From: Verticillium longisporum
Taxonomy: Eukaryota > Ascomycota > Sordariomycetes > Glomerellales > Plectosphaerellaceae
Direction of reading: 5' to 3'
Assembly (NCBI GenBank): GCA_019188255.1
Contig: JAETXT010000001.1
Location: forward strand, 7,192,001 to 7,256,000
DNA length: 64,000 nt
The notes below the pieces were generated by a model. It worked only from the letters and a program-made list of their open reading frames with translations. It was not told where the DNA came from and made no database searches. The stretch's first letter is position 1. Every line of letters begins with the position of its first letter. Positions 23,763 to 34,263 of the stretch are shown piece after piece. The position numbers were made by a program, and so were the translations under genes.

Positions 23763-24408
23763 TTACATTGGAAAGTCTTCCACTGACCAACATGATATGA
23801 TATCACGGGGATTTCCCTTACTCTGTTGTATATCTGCTGCACGATCTACATCATAGTTGCCAACAATATGGCCAAGAAGTTGTGGAGAATTCCAAGTTTC
23901 GAGCAATTCAGCACCTGTGAGACTCATAGGTGACCACGATGCAACTCTGTGTTTAGTGATGGAACAACTTACGTGATTTGTAAGACCTAAAGATGTCAAC
24001 CTGTGAGTGTGCTGTCAGTCAGTTTATGGCCGCATTGCAGTGGCTGCGCAATTCGCATGCGTACTCTGACAGTTTCTAGCGCCTGAAAAGCGGTGAGAAA
24101 TCTTCTGGGTCTGGAAACTCCGACAACGAGACGTTTCTCAGTCCGTGCCGTAGTAGCAAGTCTTTTTGGGACGTCATCTGTATCTGATGCGCTGTGAAGA
24201 GTCTTGGACGACTCACAGAGCCAAGGGTGGCGTCCTTGAAGCCAGGACCAGGGGCTGCTACCCTGCGGTGATGTATTGATGGGCTAGACATACGCGGGTT
24301 GACCCGTGTCTCGGACTGGCATGTAGAGGGTGTAGACCAGCCATTAAACACGTTTAGATAAAGCAGCACATCAGAAACTGTGCTGATTTGGAGTGGGTCA
24401 GGAAACAC
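23763..24408 (-). pseudogene. possible remnant of a small unknown gene
   Basis: I do not recognise this. Two minus-strand blocks look protein-like: one ending KDLLLRHGLRNVSLSEFPDPEDF (about 24172-24085) and one reading LGHIVGNYDVDRAADIQ...DIISCWSVEDFP (23880-23766). A good GT-AG intron (GTAAGT at about 23973, acceptor TCTCACAG near 23918) fits between SYKS and AELLETW. A stop after SPLFRR prevents a clean join upstream, so it is either a fragment or a gene whose first exons I cannot place. It lies inside the cluster. Confidence 0.25.
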
Positions 24409-24494
24409 GGCCTCACCTGCGTAATATATTCCACGTCAGGGATTCGACAGGCAACCCATTCAAATATCCTGCAGTGGGTTTCTAAGTCACCCGC

Positions 24495-24644
24495 CATGAA
24501 GCGGTCACAAACTTCACATCGTACAACGGCCGATACTCGGCCGACTTACATTCATACGCAGTAATTTATCATGTAGCGGTCAGCAATCTCGCGTCGCACA
24601 TCGGCCGCTACTCGGCCAGCTTACATTCACACGCCGTGATTGTC
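24495..24644. repeat. diverged 75-bp tandem duplication with CGGCCG palindromes
   Basis: Two adjacent copies begin CATGAAGCGGTCA and CATGTAGCGGTCA, 75 bases apart, and both contain CGGCCGNTACTCGGCC followed by CTTACATTCAnACGC. The copies differ at about a fifth of positions. Confidence 0.75.
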
Positions 24645-25765
24645 CATGTTTCACTCATTGGGCGGTTAGGGGCTTCGGAAACCCATTGGCTACCTACCTG
24701 CGGACACTCAAACATCCAGAGCCAGGTTCTAGGCCGAAAAGATGAAGCCGAGAGACAACTTATGTGAGAGGAGAAAGTGGTATCAGTGGCCAGGTATAGG
24801 CTGCAAATGTTCCTCACGTGAGACACTGATGACATGACACTGTAGTTCTATGAAAGTGCTTACGATCATGAGTGGATGAAGGGCAACTAACGATTCTCAG
24901 TCTGTGGCGGAATAATGGAAGCCCCCCCCCCCCTTTTTCTTATTGCGTCATTTTCATTGCCCACATCGAACATCCCATCCCTCTTGTTGTCTTTCAGCTT
25001 TGCTTGGATCTTGTCTCCGGTTTCATTAGTGTTATGATTCGCATTTTATCCCTGCTTTGAGATCCCTGGCTTGTAGTGCACACGACGTTCTCTTTCCGGA
25101 AGTTTTCTATCGCAATGATGTCTCGCGTCAAGAGTTGGATTGAATCAGAGGAAAGAGCCAGGGTTAAGTCAGTATCGCCAGGCTGCCAAATAACAACCCC
25201 CCGAAGTAAATGCGCAGCAAGAAAGCTCGTTCAATGTGCTCTAACTCGTTCTGTTACGGCAAGAGCCGGCTGTGCTCTGTCGGTTAAAATTGATAACGAC
25301 GACGAGCTCACAATTCGTTACTGACCAACATACTAGCATGTACCATGCTGATCGAGATCTCAATGCACTGCTCTGCCCTGATACCTGAAATCATCTTATA
25401 TATGGCCAAACTATGGAAACATTCTCGGGTTCCGTTGAGTGCGGATGGGCAAGTATAGATGGAAACGCATTAGCTTGTCACATAGGCATCACGCTGAATC
25501 ATTCAAGACTTCGTGTCACGGTTTCGGTTTTCCGTAGAAGGCAATAATTGCAGAGCATATGTCGAAGGACGAAATACGTTCATTACTATCACTTTTGCAC
25601 TAATGGTTTCCAAGCCACATTAATAAGTTCACGGTGCATTTGGAAGATTCATTCTACCAAAAAGAAGGAAAACCACCTTGTGCAACTCAAACCCAGTTCT
25701 AAACATCTGCCGTACATAGACTTAAGAACCGACGCCCATAATTTGACACACGTAAAGCCATCTTT

Positions 25766-27505
25766 CTATATGTGTTTGACAAGGTTCATGATGTCAACCT
25801 CTTCCTGTCGGCGTCTGAATGAGATTTTGAAACCAGGATTTGCCATTATCTCGGACCCATGCTGAAATGTCGGGGCTGTGTCGCTGCCACAATCCTGCTG
25901 CCAGTCGTAGCGTAGAAGAAGGAAGCACAGCGCAACTTTGAGTTCTGTTGCAGCAAAGAACCGACCTGGGCATGCGTGGATGCCGTGGCCAAAGCCTGTA
26001 TGGTCCGTACTAGTCGTGACAAGCTGCCAGTGGGCCTCCTGGCCTGGCTGTGATCGCAGCTTCAGGAAGCGATATCCATCGAACTTCTGCGGCTCGGGAT
26101 AGACGTCGGGGTCGAAATGTCTATCCTGGATGATGCTCAGGATAGCTCCCTTCGGGATTATGGTTCCGTCGTTGAGGGTGACCTTTGTTGTGCGACACGA
26201 TTCATCAAGCGCACTGAGGTGGGCATTAAACGCTGCGTCTCCTTCATGAAGCTGTCGAGAAGCTTCAGCTGGTACAGAGATGTCTTGTCCCAGCCCTTCT
26301 CCGACAGAACAGTAACAATCTCCTTCCGGAGAAGGTTCTGATACTCCGGGTGCGCACTAAGGTTATAAAGACACTTTGTCAACAGGTCCGATGTTGTATG
26401 AATTGATGCAAAGGTCAGCACGAGCTGTCCGGCGGCGAGATCAATGTTCTTTGAACCTGCAACTTCTTGCATCCATCCGAGTGTATCTCCCACCTTGACC
26501 GTCGACGGCTTAGAATTGCTGGCGCGTTCCTGCTCTCTGCGTCGCGTAAGCTCCCTCTCGACAACTATGGTCGCCTTGTTGCGCGTCTTGCGTAACAGCC
26601 TGCATTCAGGGAGAAACCAGTGTACGATGGGCTTGAAGATGCCAGGCCACATACGCAGTGCTCTAGCCGCATCCATCAGTACCATAGTCCAGTCAGCTGC
26701 AATGGTCAGCCACTCGTCATCCCGACAGAGCACTTCTCCCATGAATGCTCGGGTAGAAAGGCGGGACACGAGTCCAGTGGCGTGGGTGTGAATATCAAAC
26801 GAAACCCAGTGGTCAGAGCTTCCGAACAGGCGTTCGATTGCATACGCAGACTCGTCTCGTAGTGCTCCAGACACAGGGACTAGTCATTTTAGCCGATTAG
26901 GCATGATCGTGTGTACGAGGTTTCTTAGTGGGCTCCTCAAATGAATCTACATACCAAGGAAGCTTGTTAGCTTGGTTCTCACTGTGGTCGGAATTACGTC
27001 GGTTTCTGTCACAAGTCTAATAGGATCGAATCCGGGGTAGTCGGCGAAGAGCTCCTGTCAATCGTTATCTCTCTTATTCTGCAAGTCAACTTGGAGAGCG
27101 ACACGATTACCTTTCGGAAGATCTCGCTAAGAGAAAGGCTTTTTATGCTTCTCAACTCATTTACATAGCGGTTAGGGAAGATGATTCGTGGCCCATTGGC
27201 AGTGACAACCTGAAAGCATGTGTTCAACTAGCGAATTTGATCAGTGTCTTAAACCTGTACACTCTGCCTGTCATGATCACCTTTTTGGCCCCTTCCAACA
27301 GGATCCTTCTCCCGTCAGTCAGGTATTTTTCTTTTGCTAACGACAAGGATATGTTTTTCTTGGAGAAGCCGTAAACCGGGAACCCAGAATAGAATGCCTC
27401 TCGTGTCCAAAAGTTCCAGGCATAGAGACTGACGATGGCCAGAAGAACACCACCTATGTGGGAGATGAACTCGAGGGAACTAAGGTACGATTCAATAACC
27501 GTCAT
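25766..27505 (-). pseudogene. cytochrome P450 'D', one-base frame break
   Basis: Four exons (27505-27281, 27227-27111, 27054-26955, 26879-25766). The first three are 225, 117 and 100 nt, the same as P450-C. The N-terminal anchor (GGVLLAIVSLYAWNFW), an I-helix with FASIHTTSDLLTK, ETQRLMP (ExxR) and the haem loop FGHGIHACPGRFFA are all present. Within exon 4 the frame is lost at a run of three A on the coding strand (+ strand 26184-26186), just after LMNRVAQQ. Reading resumes one base shifted as VTLNDGT and stays open to a TAG at 25768. Everything else is intact, so either this is a recent one-base deletion or a homopolymer error in the assembly. As written, the haem loop would be lost. Confidence 0.85.
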
Positions 27506-28292
27506 GGTGGATGATTGGGATTTGAGTCCGTTGGAAAATGCTTCTCGCAATAAAAGTTGAGGATGACTTGAGGGAAGAAATGTTTCTCTGCGTGTGAGCC
27601 ACTCTGACTTTATCAATCGACACGTTATTTTGCTAGCTTGGAGGGAAATATCTGTCTCTCAGCTTCAAAGTCAGCGAACACTAGAAGAGGACTTCGTTCT
27701 TGCTTCTCATGCAGATCCTGCAGGGCGTGATCGAGACATTAAAGTGCCCGCTCTTCCGTGTCTTACGGAGGGCGCACCTGCAGGGGTGGCGGTATGTCGG
27801 GGCCCCGTCGTCTCAGTTCCAGGCTCCTGCGCGGGGCTTCTGACTATATTCATCCTGCCTGCTCAGAACCGTATCTGACATATCAACCCACTTTGCGTCG
27901 TAAAGTAAAACATCAGTATATCAGCCGTCGTTGACCGCTGGAATGTCGGGGTCAATTATGAAACACGGGATGAATACTTGTGACAACCTCGGTGTATCAA
28001 TGCTGGGAAGTAGCCGAGATGTAAACCATGATGACGCCGAAGGTTGGAAGCATGATAACGGCTCCCAAAGACATTCCGCGTCTACTTGAGCGCTCAGCCG
28101 TGATGGAATTTGTCTTTGATCGCCATCTGTGAATATGAAAACTGAGATAAAGAAAGTCTGAGGTATCCCATGGCGTATTTCCATCAGTCATTTGTTGTCA
28201 AATTTACTAAAATAAGTTTGGAAGCCTTGGTTCAGTAACATCCCCCAAATATTTGTGTTGATTTCATCCGAGTCCCTAGACCCGACTTTATC
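27506..28292. promoter_or_regulatory. shared promoter region of P450-D and the cyclase
   Basis: About 790 bases between divergent start codons. A 64-codon frame at 28191-27997 (minus) ends in a hydrophobic segment (LGAVIMLPTFGVIMVYI) but matches nothing I know; it may be a chance frame or a scrap of a membrane protein. No factor site could be assigned. Confidence 0.4.
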
Positions 28293-30601
28293 ATGAGCTG
28301 CTCCGGGACCAATAGTTTCTGTGAGGAAAAGTCAGATTTCTCAACGGGTGATTTCGCTGAGGCAACAACGGACCCTTCGCGATGGAGACTGTTCAGCGAC
28401 GGCGGTCGAAACGTTTGGCATTATTTGACGAGGGACGAAGACATCCAAAAATGGCCCCAGACGGCAGTGGACAGATACCACTTGGGTTTATCCACTGTAA
28501 GTAAGCCTTGCCCTTTGAAATGTTGTAAAACAGAGCTGAACTTTTGATCAAGGGTTTCCCCAAAGTTGAGCCGGCAATAACGCCCATGCAGTCAGTTATC
28601 AACGCCGTCTCTGTCTATTCGAAGCTCCAGCTCCCTTCAGGTCATTGGGCTTGTGAAGAGGGCGGTCCTCTTTTTTTGCTTCCTGGATTGGTAATCACCT
28701 GGTTCGTCACCGAAGCGTCCATACCAGAGGCTTTCAAGATTGAAATCAAGAACTATCTGTTCGCGCGGCAAAACGCAGACGATGGCAGCTGGGGCCTCCA
28801 CATCGAAGCAGAAGGGTCCGTCTTCGGACTGGCCATGAACTATACAGCTCTCAGGCTCCTTGGTGTTCGAGCCGACCATCAACGCCTGTGTAAGGCGAGA
28901 TCGGAGCTGCACAGACTGGGTGGCGCCCTCAATGCGCCTCATTGGGCAAAGTTCTGGCTTAGCGTACTAGGAGTCATGCCATGGGACATAGTCAACCCTG
29001 TTCCTCCTGAATTGTGGCTCCTTCCAGACTGGGTTCCCTTTGCTCCCTGGAGATGGTGGATACATATACGACAAGTCTTTTTGCCCATGTCTTGGGTTTG
29101 GTCAAGACGTTGGCAGTATCCTCTTTGCGATCTCACCAGGGATATACGTCAAGAACTCTTTGTGCAGCCCCCGAGTTGATTGACTTCTCTGTCCACCGAA
29201 ACAGCATTTCCCCTCGCGACAATTACCACAGCAAATCATGGCTCCTGAATACAGCCAACTGGCTTATTGTCAACATTTGGAATCCTTACCTCCGTCACGA
29301 CAAGCTCAGGACCGCTGCAGAGGCCTGGGTTTACGATCTCATTCAGCACGAGGATGAGAATACCGAATACGTGAATCTTGGGCCCGTGAATGCCCCAATG
29401 AACACCCTGGTTTGCTACATTCAACAAGGCCCAAAGAGCACCGCCATGGCTCGCCATCTAGACCATCTGATGGATTATTTATGGAAGAAGGATGAAGGCA
29501 TGCTCATGAACGGAACCAACGGGGCCCAGGTATGGGATACAGCCTTTTCCATCCAGGCTATCGTGGACACAGGCCTCGCGGACGATCCTAGGTACCAGCC
29601 TACGCTCATGAAGGCCCTCGAGTTTCTGGAAGAACACCAAATTCGGGACGACTGTCGAGAGCAGGGTATCTGCTACCGTCACTACAGAAAAGGAGCGTGG
29701 CCCTTCAGCACCCGGCAACAGGGCTATACTGTCACCGACTGCACTGCTGAAGGGCTAAAGAGCGTCTTAGCGCTCCAGAGCATCCCTGGCTATCCGAACA
29801 TAGTTACAGAGGACAGGCTTTGCGATGCTGTAAACATTCTATTGTCGATGCAAAATAACACAGGTGGGTGTTCTAGTTACGAACTCCGTCGCGGGAGCGA
29901 GCACCTAGAATACCTGAATGCCGCTGAGGTGTTTGGCCAGATCATGGTTGAATACGACTACGTGGAGTGCACAGCGGCATGCATGCTGGCACTCGACAAA
30001 TTCCGCAAGGTCAACCCATTTTACCGAGCCCTTGAAATTGAAAACTTTATCCAACGAGCAATCAAGTTTATCCGATCCGCTCAACGGGATGACGGCAGCT
30101 GGTATGGCTCTTGGGGAATATGCTTCACCTACGGAACCATGTTTGCTCTTGAGGCGCTTGAGGCTGTCGGCGACACCTGGCATAACAGCGAATCCATTCG
30201 CTGCGCTTGTGAGTACTTATTGGCTCACCAGCGGGAAGATGGAGGCTGGGGCGAGAGCTTCCGGGGCTGTGAGCTTGGTTTTTATGTTGATCATAAGGAC
30301 ACCCAAATCGTGCAGACTGCCTGGGCCTGTATAGGGCTCATGCAGGCAGGGTACCCAGACATGGAGCCCATAGTAAGAGGCATACGGATGATTATGGCAC
30401 GCCAACAGTCTGACGGACAATGGGCACAGGAAGCCCTCGAGGGGTTTTCAACAAATCTGGGTGAGTCTGCAACGATCGCACTCGATGATACCTACTGACT
30501 CGTCTGGCAGCATGATATCCTACACCAACTACAAGTATATTTTCCCAATCAAGGCATTGGGCTTGTTCGCGCGGAAGTACGGGAACATAAATGTTTTATA
30601 G
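28293..30601 (+). pseudogene. oxidosqualene cyclase (lanosterol-synthase-like), frame broken
   Basis: Exon 1 (28293-28496) carries TDPSRWRLFSDGGRNVWHYL; after a 56-nt intron the gene continues from 28553 with KLQLPSGHWACEEGGPLFLLPG, as in Erg7. The catalytic-acid motif DCTAEG lies at 29737, with QW-type repeats DDGSWYGSWGICF and GGWGESFRG further on. Such enzymes cyclise 2,3-oxidosqualene to lanosterol or protostane-type triterpenes. At 29168-29172 (CCCCC) the frame slips: QELFVQP is followed in the next frame by ELIDFSVHRNSI. A second problem is the 3' end: GGTGAGT at 30460 looks like a splice donor, and MISYTNYKYIFPIKALGLF (30512-30568) is clearly the C-terminus, but the join with CAG at 30510 is out of phase. 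Length would be about 735 aa, normal for the family. Either a dying gene or sequencing slips. A second lanosterol synthase must exist elsewhere for sterols. Confidence 0.85.
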
Positions 30602-32188
30602 CCTTATGTCTCAGGATTTAGAGATTTGTTGTCCTTACTATAGGCTATAGGCCGTCACCCTAAACCTTAGCAAGTAGCGCTATACCCCGACTAAGTAAGT
30701 CAAATATAGGTATTGGATTTAGTTATTTAGTCCGCCAAAATCGATAGATTTAGTTATTTAGTCCTATTTATAAATATTTAACTCATTTAATTAATAATAG
30801 AGCTATTATAATAGTTATTAGCCTACTTAAGACCTAGATTCTATAATATTAAGACTATTCGCTACTATTAAGCCCTAATATAAGCCTCCTAGCTAGATTA
30901 CTCCTTATAAAGCTAATTATTAAAGTATTAAAGCTCTTCTTATATATCTAAAGCTATTCCTAACCTCTATAGTATTTATAGGAGTTATAAGGGTTAGAGT
31001 CTTATAACTACTCTAGTAGCTTAAATAAAAGCTAAGCTATAACGATATATATATTATAAAATAGAGAAAAATCGTAGCTATAGAATAGTATATTTTGATA
31101 ATATTCTATAGAGCTATTTTATAGTAATAAGTATTTAAATTCTCTTATACCCTATTAGCTAGAGCTTAAAATCCGATTCTACTTCCCCTATAGGTCTAGA
31201 GGTAATCTAAGCGCCTTATCTACGTATAGCTATTAAGGGTTGATCTATTATATATAAAGGGCACCCCCCGGACCTATTTTTTAAGTATTTAGATCTTAAT
31301 AATTATCTAATTCTAATAATACTCGTAAATCCCCTTTATAAAATAATTCCTATCTAATTTATATATTCTTAATTATTAAGAATAGATACCTTCTAAGATA
31401 CGCTTTATTCTTATTAGGATTAATTTAAGTATTTCTCTTAATTAATTATAACTTTCTTCTTAATTACCCCTTTATTTATTTACCTTCGATCTAAATAAAA
31501 AATATATTATTTTATAGCTTTTATTAAAGGCTATAAGAATCTTTAATCTATTTCTCGATTTAATATCTCTTTCTAGAGATATAATTACTTTTATCTCTCC
31601 TTTCTTATTATTTATTATTATCTCTTTATTTTATAATTAAATTATATTCTTAATTATTATTTAATACTTCTTATATCGATTATAATATATATTATTAAAT
31701 TATAAGCTTAGATTTCCGATCTATTTCGAAATCGAATTATAAATAATCGAGATAATAATTCTTTAATTATTTAATAATTTTAACTTCTTTTTAATTATTA
31801 TATATTAAATTATTTTAATTATTATTAATTTATCCTTAATTATTAGAAGATTCTTTATCTTTTAATATACTTTTTATATTAATAGTTCCTCTCTTTATTA
31901 AATAATCGTAATTATTAATTTAACTTTTAATTATATTTATATTTATACTTTAATAACCTTTTATACTATTATTTCTTTATTTATAAAATTCCCCTTTAAA
32001 TATAAGAATTATTAAAAGACCCTCTTTCTATTAAGATACTTTTTATCTTAATATTTCTTCTTATTCTTAAATAATCCTTATTAATATATTATACTTTATT
32101 ATATTATAATACCTCTTTAATACTTTCTAGCTTTAAATAAAAGTACTTTTAAGCTATCCTTTTAAAAGCTTAAAGGTAATAATAGATA
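30602..32188. repeat. AT-rich, RIP-like tract
   Basis: From about 30620 base composition falls abruptly to extreme AT (roughly 80% by eye), full of TTATTA, TAATTA and TATAAT words with almost no CG or CA dinucleotides and no open frames. This is the look of repeats mutated by repeat-induced point mutation in ascomycetes. It ends exactly at the Fot1/pogo element and resumes weakly for about 150 bases beyond it. Confidence 0.8.
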
Positions 32189-32234
32189 ACGTAATCCACA
32201 AGCGAGTGGTTCACCCAAGCGAGTGGTTCACTTC
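32189..32234 (+). repeat. left terminal inverted repeat with two internal direct repeats
   Basis: Within the repeat the word AAGCGAGTGGTTCAC occurs twice, 17 bases apart. It is mirrored at the other end (34004-34049). Paired sites of this sort are often the transposase binding sites. Confidence 0.85.
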
Positions 32235-32286
32235 GCCCGGGCCCACGACCTACACCTGAATTCTACAGATTCCACCTCCGCCCGCG

Positions 32287-33942
32287 ATGGAGACTCTTTC
32301 AAAAGAAGGTCAATTATTCCTTGCTATCCAAGCTATGGACAATGACCCGAACCTAAGCGCCCGGAGTGCTGCGAGGATCTACACCGTCCCCTTAACGACG
32401 CTCCTCCGACGCCAGAAGGGCAAACCCTCCCGACGCGAAAGCCCGCCCAATTCTGCCAAATTAACAGTACTAGAAGAGAAAACTATTGTCGAATATATCC
32501 TTGACCTAGATGCGCGATCTTACCCTCCCCGGTTGGGTGAGGTCGGAGATATGGCGAATCGCCTGCTTGCCGACCGTGACGCGCCACGCGTCGGGAAGAA
32601 CTGGGCCGCAAACTTCGTCAAACGGCAACCAGAGCTCCGGACGCGTTTCTTTCGCAAGTACGACTACAAGAGGGCCCAATGCGAAGATCCGGACGCGATA
32701 AACGCGTGGTTCCGCCTCGTGCATAACATGATCGCCAAGTACGGCATCCAAGAGGCTGACATGTACAACTTTGACGAGACCGGCTTCCAGATGGGCGTTA
32801 TCGCCAACGGAATGGTCGTGACCAGTTCGGAAAGACGGTCCAATGTGAAGATGAGGCAGCCAGGCAACCGGGAATGGGTTACGGTGATCCAGGGCGTTGG
32901 CGCGTTGGGTTTCTCCGTCCCGCCGTTCATCGTGGTTTCGGGCAAGTACCACCTCTCGAGCTGGTACCAGGACGACGCGATTTCTCGCGACTGGAGAATC
33001 GCAACATCTCCAAACGGCTGGACGACGAATGATATTGGTCTGGAATGGATTCGGCATTTTGACAGGCATACAAAGTCCCGTACTTCGGGCGGTTATCGCC
33101 TACTGATCCTGGATGGCCACGAAAGTCACCACTCGGTCGACTTCGAACTCTACTGCAAGGAGAACAACATCATCACACTCTGTATGCCTCCTCATTCGTC
33201 ACATCTACTCCAGCCTCTCGATGTTGGGTGTTTTGGCCCACTAAAGAAAGCATACGGTCGGCAAATCGAGGATAGGATGAGGGCGGGTACAACGCACATC
33301 AGCAAAGAGGACTTCTTCCCGGCGTTTTCGGCTGCATTTCAGCAAGCAATGACAGAAAAAAACATCCAGGGAGGCTTTCGAGGAGCGGGGCTTGTCCCCC
33401 ATAACCCGGAAACAGTCCTGTCAAAGCTGGATGTGAGGTTGAGGACGACGACGCCTCCGGGGACGTCCCACGGGGAGCGTGATTCTTGGGTCTCTAAGAC
33501 GCCCACTAACCTGCTCGAGGCAGGTTCCCAGACTGACTTCATCAAAGGGCGAATCTCACGCCACCAGGGAAGCTCCCCAACGTCAATTTTAGATGCTGTT
33601 GACTATCTTGCGAAGGGGACGCGGGGTGTTATGCACCAGATCGCTCTTTTGAAGTCAGAGGTTATGATCCTTCGAGAGGAAAATGCTACACTAAGCCGAC
33701 GCCGGAGGGCCAAAAAGCTACGTCTCCGGGAAGGAGGAAGCATGGCTGTAGGCGAGGGACAGGACAAGATTGCTCAGAAGGAAGTAGATATCCAGATAAA
33801 AGAGGAAACGCTGCAGAACCCGGGTCCCGCGTCGTGGTCCCAGCCGAAGAAACGATGCTGTAGCGTATGCGGGAAGACCGGCCACAACGCGAGAACTTGT
33901 CAGGTAGCTATCTCATCGTCTGCAAAAGACGAGGAGGAGTGA
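32287..33942 (+). CDS. pogo/Fot1-like DDE transposase
   Basis: 551 aa, no introns. The N-terminus is a Psq-type helix-turn-helix (LSARSAARIYTVPLTTLLRR) followed by a CENP-B-type DNA-binding domain (VGKNWAANFVKRQPELRTRF). The DDE_1 catalytic core shows the first Asp in YNFDETGF, the second in LLILDGHESHHS and the third in LLQPLDVGCFGPLKKAY. A C-terminal CCHC-type zinc knuckle (CCSVCGKTGHNARTC) precedes an acidic tail; knuckles like this are found in some but not all members. The enzyme would cut at the inverted repeats and insert at TA. No stop or frameshift is seen. Confidence 0.95.
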   Translation: METLSKEGQLFLAIQAMDNDPNLSARSAARIYTVPLTTLLRRQKGKPSRRESPPNSAKLTVLEEKTIVEYILDLDARSYPPRLGEVGDMANRLLADRDAPRVGKNWAANFVKRQPELRTRFFRKYDYKRAQCEDPDAINAWFRLVHNMIAKYGIQEADMYNFDETGFQMGVIANGMVVTSSERRSNVKMRQPGNREWVTVIQGVGALGFSVPPFIVVSGKYHLSSWYQDDAISRDWRIATSPNGWTTNDIGLEWIRHFDRHTKSRTSGGYRLLILDGHESHHSVDFELYCKENNIITLCMPPHSSHLLQPLDVGCFGPLKKAYGRQIEDRMRAGTTHISKEDFFPAFSAAFQQAMTEKNIQGGFRGAGLVPHNPETVLSKLDVRLRTTTPPGTSHGERDSWVSKTPTNLLEAGSQTDFIKGRISRHQGSSPTSILDAVDYLAKGTRGVMHQIALLKSEVMILREENATLSRRRRAKKLRLREGGSMAVGEGQDKIAQKEVDIQIKEETLQNPGPASWSQPKKRCCSVCGKTGHNARTCQVAISSSAKDEEE

Positions 33943-34003
33943 TTTTAATTGATTTACGGCGTTTGGGTTGAGGTTTTCCTCGGAATGTTTGTCGGGTCGG
34001 GGT

Positions 34004-34049
34004 GAAGTGAACCACTCGCATGGGTGAACCACTCGCTTGTGGATTACGT
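34004..34049 (-). repeat. right terminal inverted repeat
   Basis: Reverse complement of the left end with a single A/T difference in the second internal repeat. It ends GGATTACGT before the TA duplication. Confidence 0.85.
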
Positions 34050-34263
34050 TATCCTAAAGTTATTCTACTTAATTATAGAGGAGAAGGATAGCCGTCTCTA
34101 TATAGACCGACTTATGTATTTAGTTACGTAAAAGTGGCTGCATAGAGAAGGCAGGATTAGCTAGTTCAGGGCAGAAGCATTGTCGATAGTGTCGACCCTG
34201 TATCTATTCGGCTATTACGAGAACTGGACGGTTTGAACCGAATATCTTCTATATGCTATAGCT

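Larger units (their letters stand above)
23584..25765. other. 2.2-kb region between P450-C and P450-D
   Basis: Mostly non-coding, AT-moderate DNA between the 3' ends of two convergent P450 genes. It contains a possible gene remnant (23763-24408), a 75-bp tandem duplication (24495-24644) and a C11-like run near 24924. Nothing else is supported. Confidence 0.5.
32189..34049 (+). mobile_element. complete Fot1/pogo-type (Tc1/mariner superfamily) DNA transposon
   Basis: 1861 bp, bounded by terminal inverted repeats of about 46 bp starting ACGTAATCCACAAGCG with one or two mismatches, and flanked by TA on both sides (32187-32188 and 34050-34051), the target duplication of this superfamily. It contains a single uninterrupted transposase gene and shows normal base composition although it sits in an AT-rich RIP-like tract. 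It is therefore younger than the mutation of its surroundings and may be active. Confidence 0.93.

Noticed and set aside
27997..28191. 64-aa hydrophobic frame
   Set aside because: One hydrophobic stretch only; lies in a shared promoter and has no recognisable family.
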